From: Desulfovibrio mangrovi
GTDB taxonomy: Bacteria; Desulfobacterota; Desulfovibrionia; Desulfovibrionales; Desulfovibrionaceae
NCBI RefSeq assembly: GCF_026230175.1
Contig: NZ_CP104208.1
Span: forward strand, 1,240,001 to 1,304,000
DNA length: 64,000 nucleotides
Reading direction: 5' to 3'
The position numbers and the translations under genes are program-made. Positions 35,929 to 45,450 of the stretch are shown one piece after another. The notes beneath the pieces were generated by a model that did not search any database, was not told the origin of the DNA, and saw nothing but the letters and a program-made list of their open reading frames with translations. Within the stretch, counting starts at the first letter, position 1, and each line of letters begins with the position of its first letter.

Positions 35929-36882
35929 ATGAAGTTTTCCGTGGGTCTCGGCAAAGAAGGCGTGGAAGAGCGCCTGGAACGGAACGGCGTATCCCGTCGT
36001 GACTTCCTGAAGTTCTGCTCCGCCCTCGCTGTTGCCATGGGTATGGGACCGGCTTTCGGCACCGAAATTGCCAGAGCCATGACCGCTCCCGGTCGCCCTT
36101 CCGTGGTATACCTGCATAATGCCGAGTGCACCGGCTGTTCCGAATCGGTTCTGCGGGCTTTCCAGCCCTTCATTGACGAACTGATTCTGGACACCATCTC
36201 TCTCGACTACCATGAAACCATCATGGCGGCAGCCGGCGAAGCTGCTGAAGAAGCCCTGCACCACGCAGTGAACAGCCCCCACGGTTTCATCGCCGTGACG
36301 GAAGGCGCTCTGCCCACCAAAGACAACGGCATCTACGGTAAGGTTGCCGGTCGCACCATGCTGGAGATCAACAGCGAAATCCTGCCCAAGGCAAAGGCTG
36401 TGATCAACTACGGCACCTGCGCCACCTTCGGCGGCGTGCAGGCTGCGGCTCCCAACCCGACCGATGCCAAGGGCGTGAACGACGCACTCAAGCATCTGGG
36501 CGTGAACGGCATCAACATCTCCGGTTGTCCGCCAAACCCCTACAACCTTGTGGGCACCATCGTTTACTATCTGACCAAGCATGCCCTGCCTGAACTGGAC
36601 AGCCTGAACCGGCCTACCATGTTCTTCGGCCAGACCGTTCATGAAAACTGCCCCCGCCTCAAGCACTTCGAGGCCGGCGAGTTTGCCACATCCTTCGGCT
36701 CCGAAGAAGCCCAAAAGGGCTGGTGCCTCTATGAACTGGGCTGCAAGGGACCTGATACCTACAACAACTGTCCCAAGATCAAATTCAACCAGACGAACTG
36801 GCCCGTTGAAGCGGGTCATCCCTGCATCGGCTGCTCCGAGCCCGATTTCTGGGATGCCATGAGTCCCTTCTACGAAAGCTAG
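35929..36882 (+). CDS. hynB: Periplasmic [NiFe] hydrogenase small subunit
   Basis: Iron-sulfur subunit of the standard periplasmic uptake [NiFe] hydrogenase. The 317-aa precursor has a Tat motif SRRDFLK at 22-28 followed by a hydrophobic stretch. Cluster ligands: ECTGCSE (proximal), [16 protein letters not shown], then [29 protein letters not shown] and [11 protein letters not shown]. The start at 35929 has AAGGAGG 5 nt upstream; the longer frame runs through leader hairpins. hynA follows by 47 nt. Electrons probably pass to the periplasmic cytochrome c3 pool, as known for Desulfovibrio. Confidence 0.95.
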   Translation: MKFSVGLGKEGVEERLERNGVSRRDFLKFCSALAVAMGMGPAFGTEIARAMTAPGRPSVVYLHNAECTGCSESVLRAFQPFIDELILDTISLDYHETIMAAAGEAAEEALHHAVNSPHGFIAVTEGALPTKDNGIYGKVAGRTMLEINSEILPKAKAVINYGTCATFGGVQAAAPNPTDAKGVNDALKHLGVNGINISGCPPNPYNLVGTIVYYLTKHALPELDSLNRPTMFFGQTVHENCPRLKHFEAGEFATSFGSEEAQKGWCLYELGCKGPDTYNNCPKIKFNQTNWPVEAGHPCIGCSEPDFWDAMSPFYES

Positions 36883-36929
36883 GCCCGTTACACATTGATC
36901 TTGAACGAACATCCCAAGGAGGATGACAT

Positions 36930-38633
36930 ATGAGCGGTTGTAGAGCGCAGAAGGCCCCTGCCGGTATTCCGGTAACTCCTCAGAGCAATTACTCCGGTAA
37001 GGTGGTCGTAGACCCCATTACCCGTATTGAGGGGCATCTCCGTATCGAAGTTGAAGTTGATAACGGCAAGATCTCCAATGTTTGGAGTTCTTCTCAGCTG
37101 TTCCGCGGTCTGGAAATCATTCTGAAGGGCCGCGACCCGCGCGACGCACAGCACTTTACCCAGCGTTCCTGCGGCGTTTGTACCTATGTACATGCTCTTG
37201 CATCCACCCGCTGCGTGGATAATGCCATTGGTGTGCGTATTCCCAAGAACGCCACCCTGATCCGCAATATCGTACTTGGCGCACAGTACATGCACGACCA
37301 CCTCGTGCATTTCTATCACCTGCACGCCCTTGACTGGGTGGACGTGACCAACGCCCTGAAGGCTGATCCGGTAAAGGCGGCCAAGATCGCCAACACCATC
37401 TCCGGACGGCCCACCAAGGCGGAAGACCTGAAGGCCGTGCAGACCAAGCTGAAGACCTTTGTGGAAAGCGGCCAGCTCGGCCCGTTCACCAACGCGTACT
37501 TCCTCGGCGGCCATCCTTCCTACTACCTGGAACCGGAAGTGGACCTCATTGCCACCGCACACTACCTTGAGGCACTGCGCCTGCAGGTAAAGGCTGCCCG
37601 CATGATGGCTGCCTTCGGCGGCAAGAACCCCCACACCCAGTTCACCGTTGCCGGCGGCGTTACCTGCTACGATGCCCTTACTCCCAAGCGCATCAAGGAA
37701 TTCCGTGAACTGTGGAAGGAAACCAACGACTTCATCAATCAGGTATACATTCCCGACCTGTTGGCTGTTGCCGGCAACTACAAGGATTGGAGCCTGTATG
37801 GCGGAACCTCGAACTTCATCACCTTCGGCGAGTTCCCCACGGATGAATATGATCTCAACAGCCGCTTCCTGCCGCCCGGCGTCATCATGAAGCGTGACCT
37901 CGCCAACATGCAGGGCTTCAACCCTGACAAGATCGAAGAGCACGTCAAGTACAGCTGGTACGAAGGCGACAAGGCCCACCATCCCTATCAGGGCGTTACC
38001 GAGCCGCGCTACACCGACATGCACGGCGAAGGCCGCTACTCCTGGATGAAGGCTCCGCGCTACATGGAAGAAGCCATGGAAACCGGCCCTCTTGCTCAGG
38101 TGCTCGCCGCCTATGTAAAGGATCATCCGAAGATCAAGCCTCTGGTGGACATGGTTCTCGCCAAGCTTGGCGTTGGTCCTGAAGCCCTGTTCTCGACCTT
38201 GGGCCGTACCGCTGCCCGCGGCATTGAAACCGTCGTCATCGCCGAAGAAACCGGTCGCATGCTCGACGAACTGGAAGCCAACGTGGCCGCCGGCGACACG
38301 AAGATCTACGAAGAGATCGAAATGCCCCGCGATGCAGAAGGCGTCGGCTTCGTCACCGCTCCCCGTGGCGGCCTGTCCCACTGGATCAAGATTCGCGATC
38401 ACAAGATCGAGAACTTCCAACTGGTTGTGCCCTCCACCTGGAGCCTCGGACCGCGCTGTGCAAAGGATAAGATCTCTCCCGTCGAGGAAGCTCTTATCGG
38501 CACGCCCGTTGCCGATCCCAAGCGCCCCGTGGAAATCCTGCGTACGGTCCACTCCTTCGACCCTTGCATCGCCTGCGGCGTGCACGTGATCGACAGCCAG
38601 ACCAACGAAGTCCACAAGTTCAAGATCCTGTAA
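36930..38633 (+). CDS. hynA: Periplasmic [NiFe] hydrogenase large subunit
   Basis: Catalytic subunit with the Ni-Fe(CN)2CO site. The 567 residues contain the N-terminal ligand pair C81 and C84 (RSCGVC) after DPITRIEGHLRIE, and the C-terminal pair C546 and C549 (DPCIACGVH). Processing after H552 would remove 15 residues (VIDSQTNEVHKFKIL). In contrast to hysA the first C-terminal ligand is a normal Cys codon. The N-terminus MSGC parallels MSSC of HysA. AAGGAGG lies upstream of the ATG. No signal peptide: it is exported with HynB. Confidence 0.96.
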   Translation: MSGCRAQKAPAGIPVTPQSNYSGKVVVDPITRIEGHLRIEVEVDNGKISNVWSSSQLFRGLEIILKGRDPRDAQHFTQRSCGVCTYVHALASTRCVDNAIGVRIPKNATLIRNIVLGAQYMHDHLVHFYHLHALDWVDVTNALKADPVKAAKIANTISGRPTKAEDLKAVQTKLKTFVESGQLGPFTNAYFLGGHPSYYLEPEVDLIATAHYLEALRLQVKAARMMAAFGGKNPHTQFTVAGGVTCYDALTPKRIKEFRELWKETNDFINQVYIPDLLAVAGNYKDWSLYGGTSNFITFGEFPTDEYDLNSRFLPPGVIMKRDLANMQGFNPDKIEEHVKYSWYEGDKAHHPYQGVTEPRYTDMHGEGRYSWMKAPRYMEEAMETGPLAQVLAAYVKDHPKIKPLVDMVLAKLGVGPEALFSTLGRTAARGIETVVIAEETGRMLDELEANVAAGDTKIYEEIEMPRDAEGVGFVTAPRGGLSHWIKIRDHKIENFQLVVPSTWSLGPRCAKDKISPVEEALIGTPVADPKRPVEILRTVHSFDPCIACGVHVIDSQTNEVHKFKIL

Positions 38634-38658
38634 TTTTGCAGGATAATCCAAAAAACTC

Positions 38659-38690
38659 GGGAACCCGGCCTTGCGCCGGGTTCCCTTTTT
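38659..38690 (+). terminator. Intrinsic terminator between hynA and its maturation protease gene
   Basis: An 11-bp perfect stem (GGGAACCCGGC with GCCGGGTTCCC), 5-nt loop and T5 lie 26 nt after hynA and 16 nt before the protease ATG. It may lower expression of the protease and hypC relative to the structural genes. Confidence 0.88.
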
Positions 38691-38705
38691 CAGATAAGGT
38701 GACGC

Positions 38706-39200
38706 ATGAGCGAATCTAAACGAATTCTGGTACTTGGTGTCGGGAACATACTCTACACTGATGAGGGGCTGGGAGTCCGTGCTGTTGAACGACTGCAGCA
38801 ATCATATGACTTTTCCGACAACGTCACCCTCATGGACGGCGGCACGCTGGGCATGAAACTCATGGATTCCATGATGGACAGCGATTATCTGATCGTAGTA
38901 GATGCCGTTCTTGGAGGGAGTGATCCCGCTTCCGTATACCGTCTTACAGGCGAAGACCTGCGGAAGAGTCTGGGGTTCAACGATTCCATGCACCAGACCG
39001 ATCTTGTAGATACACTCATCTACTGCGAACTCGCCGGTAACAGGCCGGAAACAGTGGTCATAGGCATGGAACCTGTGGACTATCAGACCATGGGGATAGA
39101 CGTCTCGCCTGAAGTGGCCGAACGAATTCCGGCCATGTGCGGATTCGTCCTTGACGAAATAGCTGCCGCTGGTGGAAGCTACAGCGCCAAGGCGCCCTAA
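38706..39200 (+). CDS. Hydrogenase maturation protease (HyaD/HybD family), probably for HynA
   Basis: The 164-aa protein starts RILVLGVGNILYTDEGLG, with the Glu expected to bind nickel in the TDE motif, followed by VVDAVLGG (second ligand, Asp) and SMHQTDL (third, His). It should cut the HynA C-terminal extension once nickel is inserted. It lies after a terminator that follows hynA, has AAGGTG before the ATG, and precedes hypC by 40 nt. It differs from the protease at 34832 in the E/D ligand, consistent with separate substrates. Confidence 0.9.
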   Translation: MSESKRILVLGVGNILYTDEGLGVRAVERLQQSYDFSDNVTLMDGGTLGMKLMDSMMDSDYLIVVDAVLGGSDPASVYRLTGEDLRKSLGFNDSMHQTDLVDTLIYCELAGNRPETVVIGMEPVDYQTMGIDVSPEVAERIPAMCGFVLDEIAAAGGSYSAKAP

Positions 39201-39240
39201 CGCGCCCACATCTTTCACATACGAACGCCCGGAGGTTGCC

Positions 39241-39492
39241 ATGTGCCTTGCCATTCCTGCTGAAGTTGTTGAACTCACCCCCAACGACATGGCACGCTGT
39301 CGCGTCGGCAAAAGTGACACCTATGTCGACGTATCCACAATGCTGCTCGAATCTCCCGCCGAACTCGGCGATTACCTTATCGTCCATGCAGGCTTCGCAC
39401 TGCGCAAGCTCGACTTTCAGGAAGCACAGGAAACCCTGAGACTGCTGCGTCAGATGGCGAATATCAACGAAGAAACCCCCGGGGCCTTCTAA
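39241..39492 (+). CDS. hypC: Hydrogenase assembly chaperone HypC/HybG
   Basis: An 83-aa chaperone that carries the Fe(CN)2CO group with HypD and holds the large subunit during nickel insertion. It begins MCLAIPAEVVEL, with the essential N-terminal Cys2, and has the conserved GDYLIVHAGFALRKLD strand and a C-terminal helix. GGAGG precedes the ATG by 6 nt. The other Hyp proteins (A, B, D, E, F) are not encoded in the window. Confidence 0.95.
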   Translation: MCLAIPAEVVELTPNDMARCRVGKSDTYVDVSTMLLESPAELGDYLIVHAGFALRKLDFQEAQETLRLLRQMANINEETPGAF

Positions 39493-39525
39493 CCCTCATA
39501 ACAGTCATTGCCATCAGGTGTCGTC

Positions 39526-40095
39526 GTGAAACGTCTGAAAACCATCGTAGCCCTCGGAGACTCGCTAACCGAGGGCTTTGGCATTCCGGCAGAGGCATCT
39601 TTCCCCGCAGTCCTGCAATCGCTGCTGCGTAGTAAGGGACACAATGTGTCCATCATCAATCAGGGACTGTCCGGCGACACGGCCTGGGGCGGCAAGAAAC
39701 GTCTTGACCGCTACCTCGCCAACAAACCCCGCCCCGATGCGGTTATCGTGGAACTCGGCGCCAACGACGCCATCCAGTTCACGGATCCGTGGGATGTGGA
39801 AGCCACGCTGGACAGCATTCTGCAGCGCCTGACGGAGCTGGAGATCCCCTTCATGCTCACCGGCATGAAGATGCTGCTCCCTTCCGACGGCGACTATGCC
39901 GAAGCCTTCGAAAGCATTTACCTCAAGCTGGCGGAACGCTACGATCCCGTCTTCTATCCGTTCTTCCTCGAAGGCGTGTTCGGCAATCCGGCCCTGAACC
40001 TTGAAGACGGCATCCACCCCAATATTGCAGGAACGGCCCGTATAGCCGAGAGCGTTCTCCCCTTTGCGGAATCTCTGCTTGCGCGGGTGCCCTAG
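39526..40095 (+). CDS. GDSL-family esterase/lysophospholipase (TesA-like; GTG start)
   Basis: A 189-aa SGNH hydrolase. Block I is ALGDSLTEGFGIP with the catalytic serine, block II the glycine in GLSGDTAWGG, block III LGANDA with the oxyanion asparagine, and block V DGIHPN with the Asp-x-x-His dyad. No signal peptide is seen with this start, so it may be cytoplasmic unlike E. coli TesA. The GTG at 39526 follows AGGTG by 6 nt; a TTG at 39508 is the alternative. It lies 33 nt after hypC but has no obvious hydrogenase role. Confidence 0.82.
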   Translation: MKRLKTIVALGDSLTEGFGIPAEASFPAVLQSLLRSKGHNVSIINQGLSGDTAWGGKKRLDRYLANKPRPDAVIVELGANDAIQFTDPWDVEATLDSILQRLTELEIPFMLTGMKMLLPSDGDYAEAFESIYLKLAERYDPVFYPFFLEGVFGNPALNLEDGIHPNIAGTARIAESVLPFAESLLARVP

Positions 40096-40110
40096 GACGA
40101 CCCCCCCGTC

Positions 40111-40587
40111 ATGTCATCCCCATTTCGCCTTTTCGTGTACGGCACGCTCAAGCTGGGCGGGGATAATCATGACCGTTACTGTCGTGATGCCGTGGCCATC
40201 ACGCCCGCCTTGCTGAAGGGCAGGATCGTCGAACGGCCGGAGGGATACCCCACGCTTTTCGTTCCGCCGGATCTGATCATGGCGTATGGCAGTACGGCCT
40301 ATGAAATGGATGCGGATCTTTGCGGCTCTTCCGTCCCGTCGCACATGTCGCCGCCCCAATACCTGAAGCCCTGTCTGCCATGGGGGCATGTCTTCGGTCA
40401 CGTCCTGCTGTTCCACAAGGCCCGTCCCTATATGGAACATCTTGACATGCTGGAAGATTTCTTCCTCGACAGGCCCTGCATGTACGAACGCGTGCTTGTG
40501 CCCGTCTGGAGCATAGGCGACCTGCTTTCCTGCTGGACCTACATCTCGCCACATACGCACCGTTTCGCCAGTGAACACCGCAGCTGA
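40111..40587 (+). CDS. Gamma-glutamylcyclotransferase-like protein
   Basis: A 158-aa protein with the GGCT/AIG2-like fold signature [12 protein letters not shown] near the N-terminus and the acidic HLDMLEDFF segment near residue 112, which would provide the catalytic Glu. Members act on gamma-glutamyl amines or glutathione-derived peptides, but this branch is not characterised. The insert between the motifs is longer than in the smallest members. It lies 15 nt after the GDSL gene. Confidence 0.72.
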   Translation: MSSPFRLFVYGTLKLGGDNHDRYCRDAVAITPALLKGRIVERPEGYPTLFVPPDLIMAYGSTAYEMDADLCGSSVPSHMSPPQYLKPCLPWGHVFGHVLLFHKARPYMEHLDMLEDFFLDRPCMYERVLVPVWSIGDLLSCWTYISPHTHRFASEHRS

Positions 40588-40688
40588 CCTGCCGCCCGCG
40601 GCATTGCCTCAGCCTTGACTTTAGGAATGTATTGCAGCATTCTTCCCCACTTGCATCTTTAACGACACCAAACAGGAAAGAGACTTCA

Positions 40689-43511
40689 ATGAGCGACTAC
40701 AAGAAGACGCTGCATCTGCCCCAGACCAAATTTCCCATGAAGGCCAACCTGACTCAGAAGGAGCCGGAAATGCTCAAGTTCTGGGAAGAATCCAAGGCCT
40801 ACGACGCCATGATTGCAGCAAGTGGCACCAAAGGCGAATACGTCCTGCACGATGGCCCCCCTTATGCAAACGGCAGCATTCACCTCGGTCACGCTCTGAA
40901 CAAGATTCTCAAGGATATCATCGTCAAGTCCAAGAATATGCAGGGCCTGAAGGCCGAATACATTCCCGGCTGGGACTGTCACGGTCTTCCCATTGAACTG
41001 AAGGTGGAAAAGCAGCTTGGTGAAAAGAAAAAGACCATTCCCGAGCATGTATTCCGCAAGCTCTGCCGTGAATATGCCGCAAAGTTCGTCGATATCCAGC
41101 GTAAGGAATTCAAACGCCTCGGCATCATGGGCATCTGGGATGAACCCTATCTGACCATGCATCCTTCCTACGAAGCTGCTACGGCCCGCGAGCTGGGCAA
41201 CTTCATGAAGGACGACTATGTTGCGCGCAGCAAGAAGCCCATCTATTGGTGCTGCTCCTGCCAGACCGCGCTTGCGGAAGCGGAAGTGGAATACGCGGAT
41301 CACACCTCGCCTTCCATCTACGTCCGTTTCCCGCTCAACGACGCCAAGCTGAAAGACATTTTCCCCGCGGCTGATCCTGCCAAGGCATTTGCCGTTATCT
41401 GGACGACCACTCCGTGGACCATTCCGGACAACATGGGTATCGCCCTGCATCCCGAGCTGGAATACTCCCTGCTCGAAAAGGACGGGGAGTTCTATCTGCT
41501 CGCCTCCGGCCTGGTTGAAACCTGTGCCAAGGCGTTCGGCTGGGAAAGCTGGAACGTTGCCGGAACCGCTCTGGGTACCGCCCTTGAAGGGCTGGTGGCA
41601 AAGCATCCCATCTACGACCGCGTCTCCCCCCTGTGCCTCGGCGACCACGTAACGCTTGAAGCCGGTACCGGCTGCGTTCACACCGCCCCCGGCCACGGCC
41701 GCGAAGACTTTGAAGTAGGCCAAAAGTACGGGCTGGAAATCTATTCCCCCATGAACAACGAAGGCCGTTTCCTCGATTCCGTGGAGTTCTTCGCCGGTTT
41801 GACCGTGTTCGAAGCCAACCCCAAGGTCATCGAAAAGCTTCAGGAAGTGGGCAACCTGCTTGGCCTGAGCAAGATCAAGCACTCCTACCCCCATTGCTGG
41901 CGCTGCAAAGAGCCGGTCATCTTCCGCGCAACCACCCAGTGGTTCATCACCATGGAAGCCAACGACCTGCGCAAGCGCGCCCTCAATGCCATCCGCAATG
42001 ACGTGGCGTGGATTCCCGCATGGGGTGAGGAACGCATCCACCAGATGATCGAGAACCGTCCTGACTGGTGTATTTCCCGCCAGCGCATGTGGGGCGTGCC
42101 GATCATCGCCCTGCTCTGCGAAAGCTGCGACGAGGCATGGTATGACACCGAATGGGTCATGGACATCGTTTCCCGCTTCGAAAAGCACCCCCTCGGCTGC
42201 GACTACTGGTTCTCCACCCCGCTGGAAGAAATCGTTCCAGAAGGGCTCGCCTGCCCCAAGTGCGGCGGCAACCACTGGAAGCTCAGCAAGGACATTCTGG
42301 ACGTGTGGTTTGACTCCGGCACCAGCTTTGCCGCTGTTGTCGAGCAGCGTAAGGAATTGCGCTACCCCGCCGACATGTATCTTGAAGGCTCCGACCAGCA
42401 TCGCGGCTGGTTCCACAGCTCCCTGCTTGCCAGCATGGGCACCCGCGGCTGCGCTCCCTACAAGGAAGTGCTCACCCACGGCTACGTTGTGGACGGCAAC
42501 GGCCACAAGATGTCCAAGTCTCTCGGCAACGGCATCGAGCCCCTGGAAGTCATCACCAAGCACGGCGCGGAAGTGCTGCGCATGTGGGCTTCCTCCGTTG
42601 ACTACCGCGAAGACGTGCGCATTTCCGACGAGATTCTGAACCGACTCGTGGATGCCTACCGCCGTATCCGCAACACCTGCCGATACATCCTCGGCAACAT
42701 CGACGACCTCACCGCCGACAAGCTGGTACCCGTTGAGGAAATGGAATCGCTGGACCGCTTTGCACTCGACGTGGCATCCCGCGCTCACGAGCGTGTGCAG
42801 GCAGCCTACAACGACTATGAATTCCACAAGGTCTACCACACGCTGCACAACCTGTGCGTCACCGACCTTTCCGCATTCTATCTGGACATCCTGAAGGACC
42901 GCCTCTACTCCTCCGGCAAGGACAGCCGCGAACGCCGCAGCGCGCAAACCGCCATGCTGCACATTCTGCGCCTGCTCATCCGCGATATGGCTCCCGTGCT
43001 AAGCTTCACCGCAGAAGAAGTGTTCCAGTTCCTGCCCGATGACCTGAAGAATGACGCCAAGACGGTCTTTGCCGTCTCTGCCGATGACGTGCCTGTTTAT
43101 ACCATGCCCGCAGAAGAACGCGCTGCATGGGAAAAGCTGTTGCTTGTCCGCTCCGAAATCACCAAGGCCATTGAACCGGTCCGCAAGTCCGGCGAAATCG
43201 GCCATGCGCTTGATACGCACGTGACCCTGTATCTGGACGATACGCTGGCTGCATCGCTTGAAAGTCTGAAGACCGACCTGCGCGCCAACTTCATCGTTTC
43301 CAAGCTGAGCACGGCTCCGCTGGCTGAAGCACCTGAGTCTGCCTTTACCGCTGAAGAGGTGGAAGGCCTGCGCATCGGTGTGGCCAAGGCCCCCGGAGAT
43401 AAGTGCGAACGCTGCTGGATTTACAGCGAAGAGCTGGGCACGGATGCCAACCATCCTGCCATCTGCCCCCGCTGCACCGGCGTGCTGCAGAGCATGACTC
43501 TCGAAGACTAG
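40689..43511 (+). CDS. ileS: Isoleucyl-tRNA synthetase
   Basis: A 940-aa class I synthetase. The HIGH motif is in [16 protein letters not shown], the editing (CP1) domain has [10 protein letters not shown] and [17 protein letters not shown] is in [11 protein letters not shown], and the C-terminal zinc finger is [12 protein letters not shown]...CPRCTG. The bacterial IleS type with the zinc finger, not the eukaryote-like type linked to mupirocin resistance. I start at 40689 (AGGAAAGAG upstream). No T-box is visible in the leader. The lspA gene follows after a terminator, a frequent ileS-lspA order. Confidence 0.97.
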   Translation: MSDYKKTLHLPQTKFPMKANLTQKEPEMLKFWEESKAYDAMIAASGTKGEYVLHDGPPYANGSIHLGHALNKILKDIIVKSKNMQGLKAEYIPGWDCHGLPIELKVEKQLGEKKKTIPEHVFRKLCREYAAKFVDIQRKEFKRLGIMGIWDEPYLTMHPSYEAATARELGNFMKDDYVARSKKPIYWCCSCQTALAEAEVEYADHTSPSIYVRFPLNDAKLKDIFPAADPAKAFAVIWTTTPWTIPDNMGIALHPELEYSLLEKDGEFYLLASGLVETCAKAFGWESWNVAGTALGTALEGLVAKHPIYDRVSPLCLGDHVTLEAGTGCVHTAPGHGREDFEVGQKYGLEIYSPMNNEGRFLDSVEFFAGLTVFEANPKVIEKLQEVGNLLGLSKIKHSYPHCWRCKEPVIFRATTQWFITMEANDLRKRALNAIRNDVAWIPAWGEERIHQMIENRPDWCISRQRMWGVPIIALLCESCDEAWYDTEWVMDIVSRFEKHPLGCDYWFSTPLEEIVPEGLACPKCGGNHWKLSKDILDVWFDSGTSFAAVVEQRKELRYPADMYLEGSDQHRGWFHSSLLASMGTRGCAPYKEVLTHGYVVDGNGHKMSKSLGNGIEPLEVITKHGAEVLRMWASSVDYREDVRISDEILNRLVDAYRRIRNTCRYILGNIDDLTADKLVPVEEMESLDRFALDVASRAHERVQAAYNDYEFHKVYHTLHNLCVTDLSAFYLDILKDRLYSSGKDSRERRSAQTAMLHILRLLIRDMAPVLSFTAEEVFQFLPDDLKNDAKTVFAVSADDVPVYTMPAEERAAWEKLLLVRSEITKAIEPVRKSGEIGHALDTHVTLYLDDTLAASLESLKTDLRANFIVSKLSTAPLAEAPESAFTAEEVEGLRIGVAKAPGDKCERCWIYSEELGTDANHPAICPRCTGVLQSMTLED

Positions 43512-43521
43512 AAAGAATACG

Positions 43522-43551
43522 GGCCCGCCGGACTGAACGGCGGGCCTTTTT
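43522..43551 (+). terminator. Intrinsic terminator after ileS
   Basis: A 9-bp perfect stem (GGCCCGCCG with CGGCGGGCC), 7-nt loop and T5. Confidence 0.9.
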
Positions 43552-43587
43552 CCCATTCACCCCGCACAGGGATTGCCACATTTCGCC

Positions 43588-44058
43588 ATGCGAACCCGCT
43601 TTTACTATATCTACGGGCTTGGCCTGCTGACCGCCCTGCTCGACCAGTACACCAAGTATTGGGTAGTCACGACCATTCCCCGCTACATGACCGTCACGGT
43701 CATTCCCGGCTTCTTCAATCTCGTCAATGTGCGCAACAGCGGCGCTGCTTTCGGGTTTCTGAACGATCCCGACACGGAATGGCAGGTCTGGATGTTTGCC
43801 GCCGCCGCCGTCATAGCGGTAGGCATCATCAACTACCTCGCCAAAACCTCCGGCAAAAGCGCTGTCATGTTCACGGGCCTTGGCCTGGTGTTAGGCGGTG
43901 CCATAGGCAACCTCATAGACCGCATACGCCTGCAATCCGTCATCGACTTTCTGGACTTTCACGTAGCGGAATGGCACTGGCCCGCGTTCAACGTTGCCGA
44001 CATAGGCATTTGCCTTGGTGCCGGCCTGATCATGCTGGCCATGTACAAACACAAGTAA
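43588..44058 (+). CDS. lspA: Lipoprotein signal peptidase
   Basis: Membrane aspartyl protease that cleaves prolipoproteins at the lipobox. The 156-aa protein has four hydrophobic segments and the conserved NSGAAFGF, GGAIGNLIDRI and FNVADIGI motifs; the aspartates in the last two are the catalytic pair. It would process the several lipoproteins encoded here (TPR, LolB-like, CpoB-like, Skp-like, MltC-like). The start is ambiguous: ATG at 43588 has a distant AGGG, while a TTG at 43573 lies directly after it. Confidence 0.94.
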   Translation: MRTRFYYIYGLGLLTALLDQYTKYWVVTTIPRYMTVTVIPGFFNLVNVRNSGAAFGFLNDPDTEWQVWMFAAAAVIAVGIINYLAKTSGKSAVMFTGLGLVLGGAIGNLIDRIRLQSVIDFLDFHVAEWHWPAFNVADIGICLGAGLIMLAMYKHK

Positions 44059-44082
44059 TAACAGGTATTGCAGGACCATTCC

Positions 44083-44352
44083 ATGAACGAGCTGTTTCCC
44101 ATATTAGACCTGTTCAGCAACGGCGACGCCTCTCCCCTGCTGATGATACTGGCCCTTGCGCTTCCCATTTTGCCCAATCTGTGGTGTATTTGGCACGCCT
44201 ATGGTCATGAATTTTCCACTCCCGCCGAAAAATACGGATGGATGCTTGCGGGCGTCTTTGTTCCGGTTCTCGGCGGCGTTGTGTATCTTCTGTTTGGCTG
44301 GCGCCGGACACGCGGTCTGGCTGACTGGGCAAAACCTCGTAAACGAAAGTAA
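44083..44352 (+). CDS. Small PLDc_N-domain membrane protein
   Basis: An 89-aa protein with two transmembrane helices (LLMILALALPILPNLWCIWHA and GWMLAGVFVPVLGGVVYLLFG) and a basic C-terminal tail. It matches the phospholipase D-nuclease N-terminal (PLDc_N) module, which usually anchors cardiolipin synthases, but here it is alone. Function unknown. AGGA lies 7 nt before the ATG. It sits 24 nt after lspA and 10 nt before the CpoB-like gene. Confidence 0.7.
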   Translation: MNELFPILDLFSNGDASPLLMILALALPILPNLWCIWHAYGHEFSTPAEKYGWMLAGVFVPVLGGVVYLLFGWRRTRGLADWAKPRKRK

Positions 44353-44362
44353 GGATTCTGCC

Positions 44363-45424
44363 ATGCGCACTTTTCGTAACGTTCTTCTTTCTCTGACCTG
44401 CATCGCGCTGCTGACCGCCTGCGTGAAACGCGAGGACATGGATGCCCTCGAACTCAAGGTATACGAGCAGGATCAGCAGATTCAGCAGTTGAATCAAAAG
44501 ATTGGCAAGACGACCAAGGAGCTTGAGGCAGCCCGCCCCGAGCAGGCCGATATGTGGTCTGACGTGCAGTCAATGCGCCCCCGCATGGCACGGATTGAAT
44601 CCACTCTCGAAGAAATGCAGCACCGTTCCATGCAGTCTGAAGAAGACAGTTCTGCGCTGCAAAACGATGTCTCCTATCTCAAGAAAATGGTAGCCTATCT
44701 GGAAGCCAACCTGCGTGTCATGGCTTCCCAGTCAGGCATTGATCTTCCCGAGCCGCCTGCTGCTGCGCCAGCAGCCGCCCAGCCCGCTGCGACCGAGTCC
44801 GGAGCCCCCATGTCCGGCCCTGCCGGAGCTCCCATCCCGGCTACGGACACTGCCCCCGCTCCTTCTGCACAGACACCTGCTGCACAGGCCGCACCGACCG
44901 CACCGGCCGCACCGGCCGATCCCAATGTGCTTGTTGCCAAGGATGGCACGGAACTGGTTGTGAATCCGGGCAAGCCTCAGGCCGCACCCCCGGCAGCAAA
45001 GCCAGCCCCTGAAGCCCCTGCACAGCCCAAGGCTCAGGCCGAACCGGCTGTGACCGAACAGCAGCTGTATGACGCCGCCTTCACGGCCTTCAAGGAGCGC
45101 CGCTACAAGGATGCCCTGCGTATGTGGGAACAGTTCGAAAAGACCTATCCCAAACACACTCTCGTCCCCAACGCCATATTCTGGCAGGGCGAAAGCAATT
45201 ATCAGATGAAGGAATATGCGCCCGCCATCCTCGCGTACCAGAAGGTCATCGACAAGTATTCCAAGAGTGACAAGTACCGTTCCGCCATGCTCAAGCAGGG
45301 CATTGCCTTCGGCAAACTGGGCAAAAAGCAGGCAGGCAGAGTACGCCTTGAAGAGCTGATCAAGAAGTTCCCCAAGACCCAGGAAGCTGACCGCGCCAGA
45401 AAAGCGCTTGCCGAAATGAAATAA
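44363..45424 (+). CDS. CpoB/YbgF-like lipoprotein with coiled coil and TPR domain
   Basis: A 353-aa lipoprotein: signal peptide with lipobox LTAC (cysteine C20), N-terminal coiled coil (about 28-120, VYEQDQQIQQLNQKIGKTTKEL), an Ala/Pro-rich linker (about 130-230) and a C-terminal TPR domain (YDAAFTAFKERRYKDALRMWEQFE; AILAYQKVIDKYSKSDKY). This is the YbgF/CpoB arrangement, which couples Tol-Pal to septal cell-wall synthesis. No tol or pal gene is adjacent, so the functional link is inferred. Unlike typical CpoB, it is lipid-anchored. Confidence 0.82.
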   Translation: MRTFRNVLLSLTCIALLTACVKREDMDALELKVYEQDQQIQQLNQKIGKTTKELEAARPEQADMWSDVQSMRPRMARIESTLEEMQHRSMQSEEDSSALQNDVSYLKKMVAYLEANLRVMASQSGIDLPEPPAAAPAAAQPAATESGAPMSGPAGAPIPATDTAPAPSAQTPAAQAAPTAPAAPADPNVLVAKDGTELVVNPGKPQAAPPAAKPAPEAPAQPKAQAEPAVTEQQLYDAAFTAFKERRYKDALRMWEQFEKTYPKHTLVPNAIFWQGESNYQMKEYAPAILAYQKVIDKYSKSDKYRSAMLKQGIAFGKLGKKQAGRVRLEELIKKFPKTQEADRARKALAEMK

Positions 45425-45450
45425 CCGCACGCTCTCGTGCGAGGAACGAC

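Noticed and set aside
40588-40688. Possible T-box or other aminoacyl-tRNA leader before ileS
   Set aside because: No T-box sequence or specifier stem was found, and the 100-nt spacer is too short for one.
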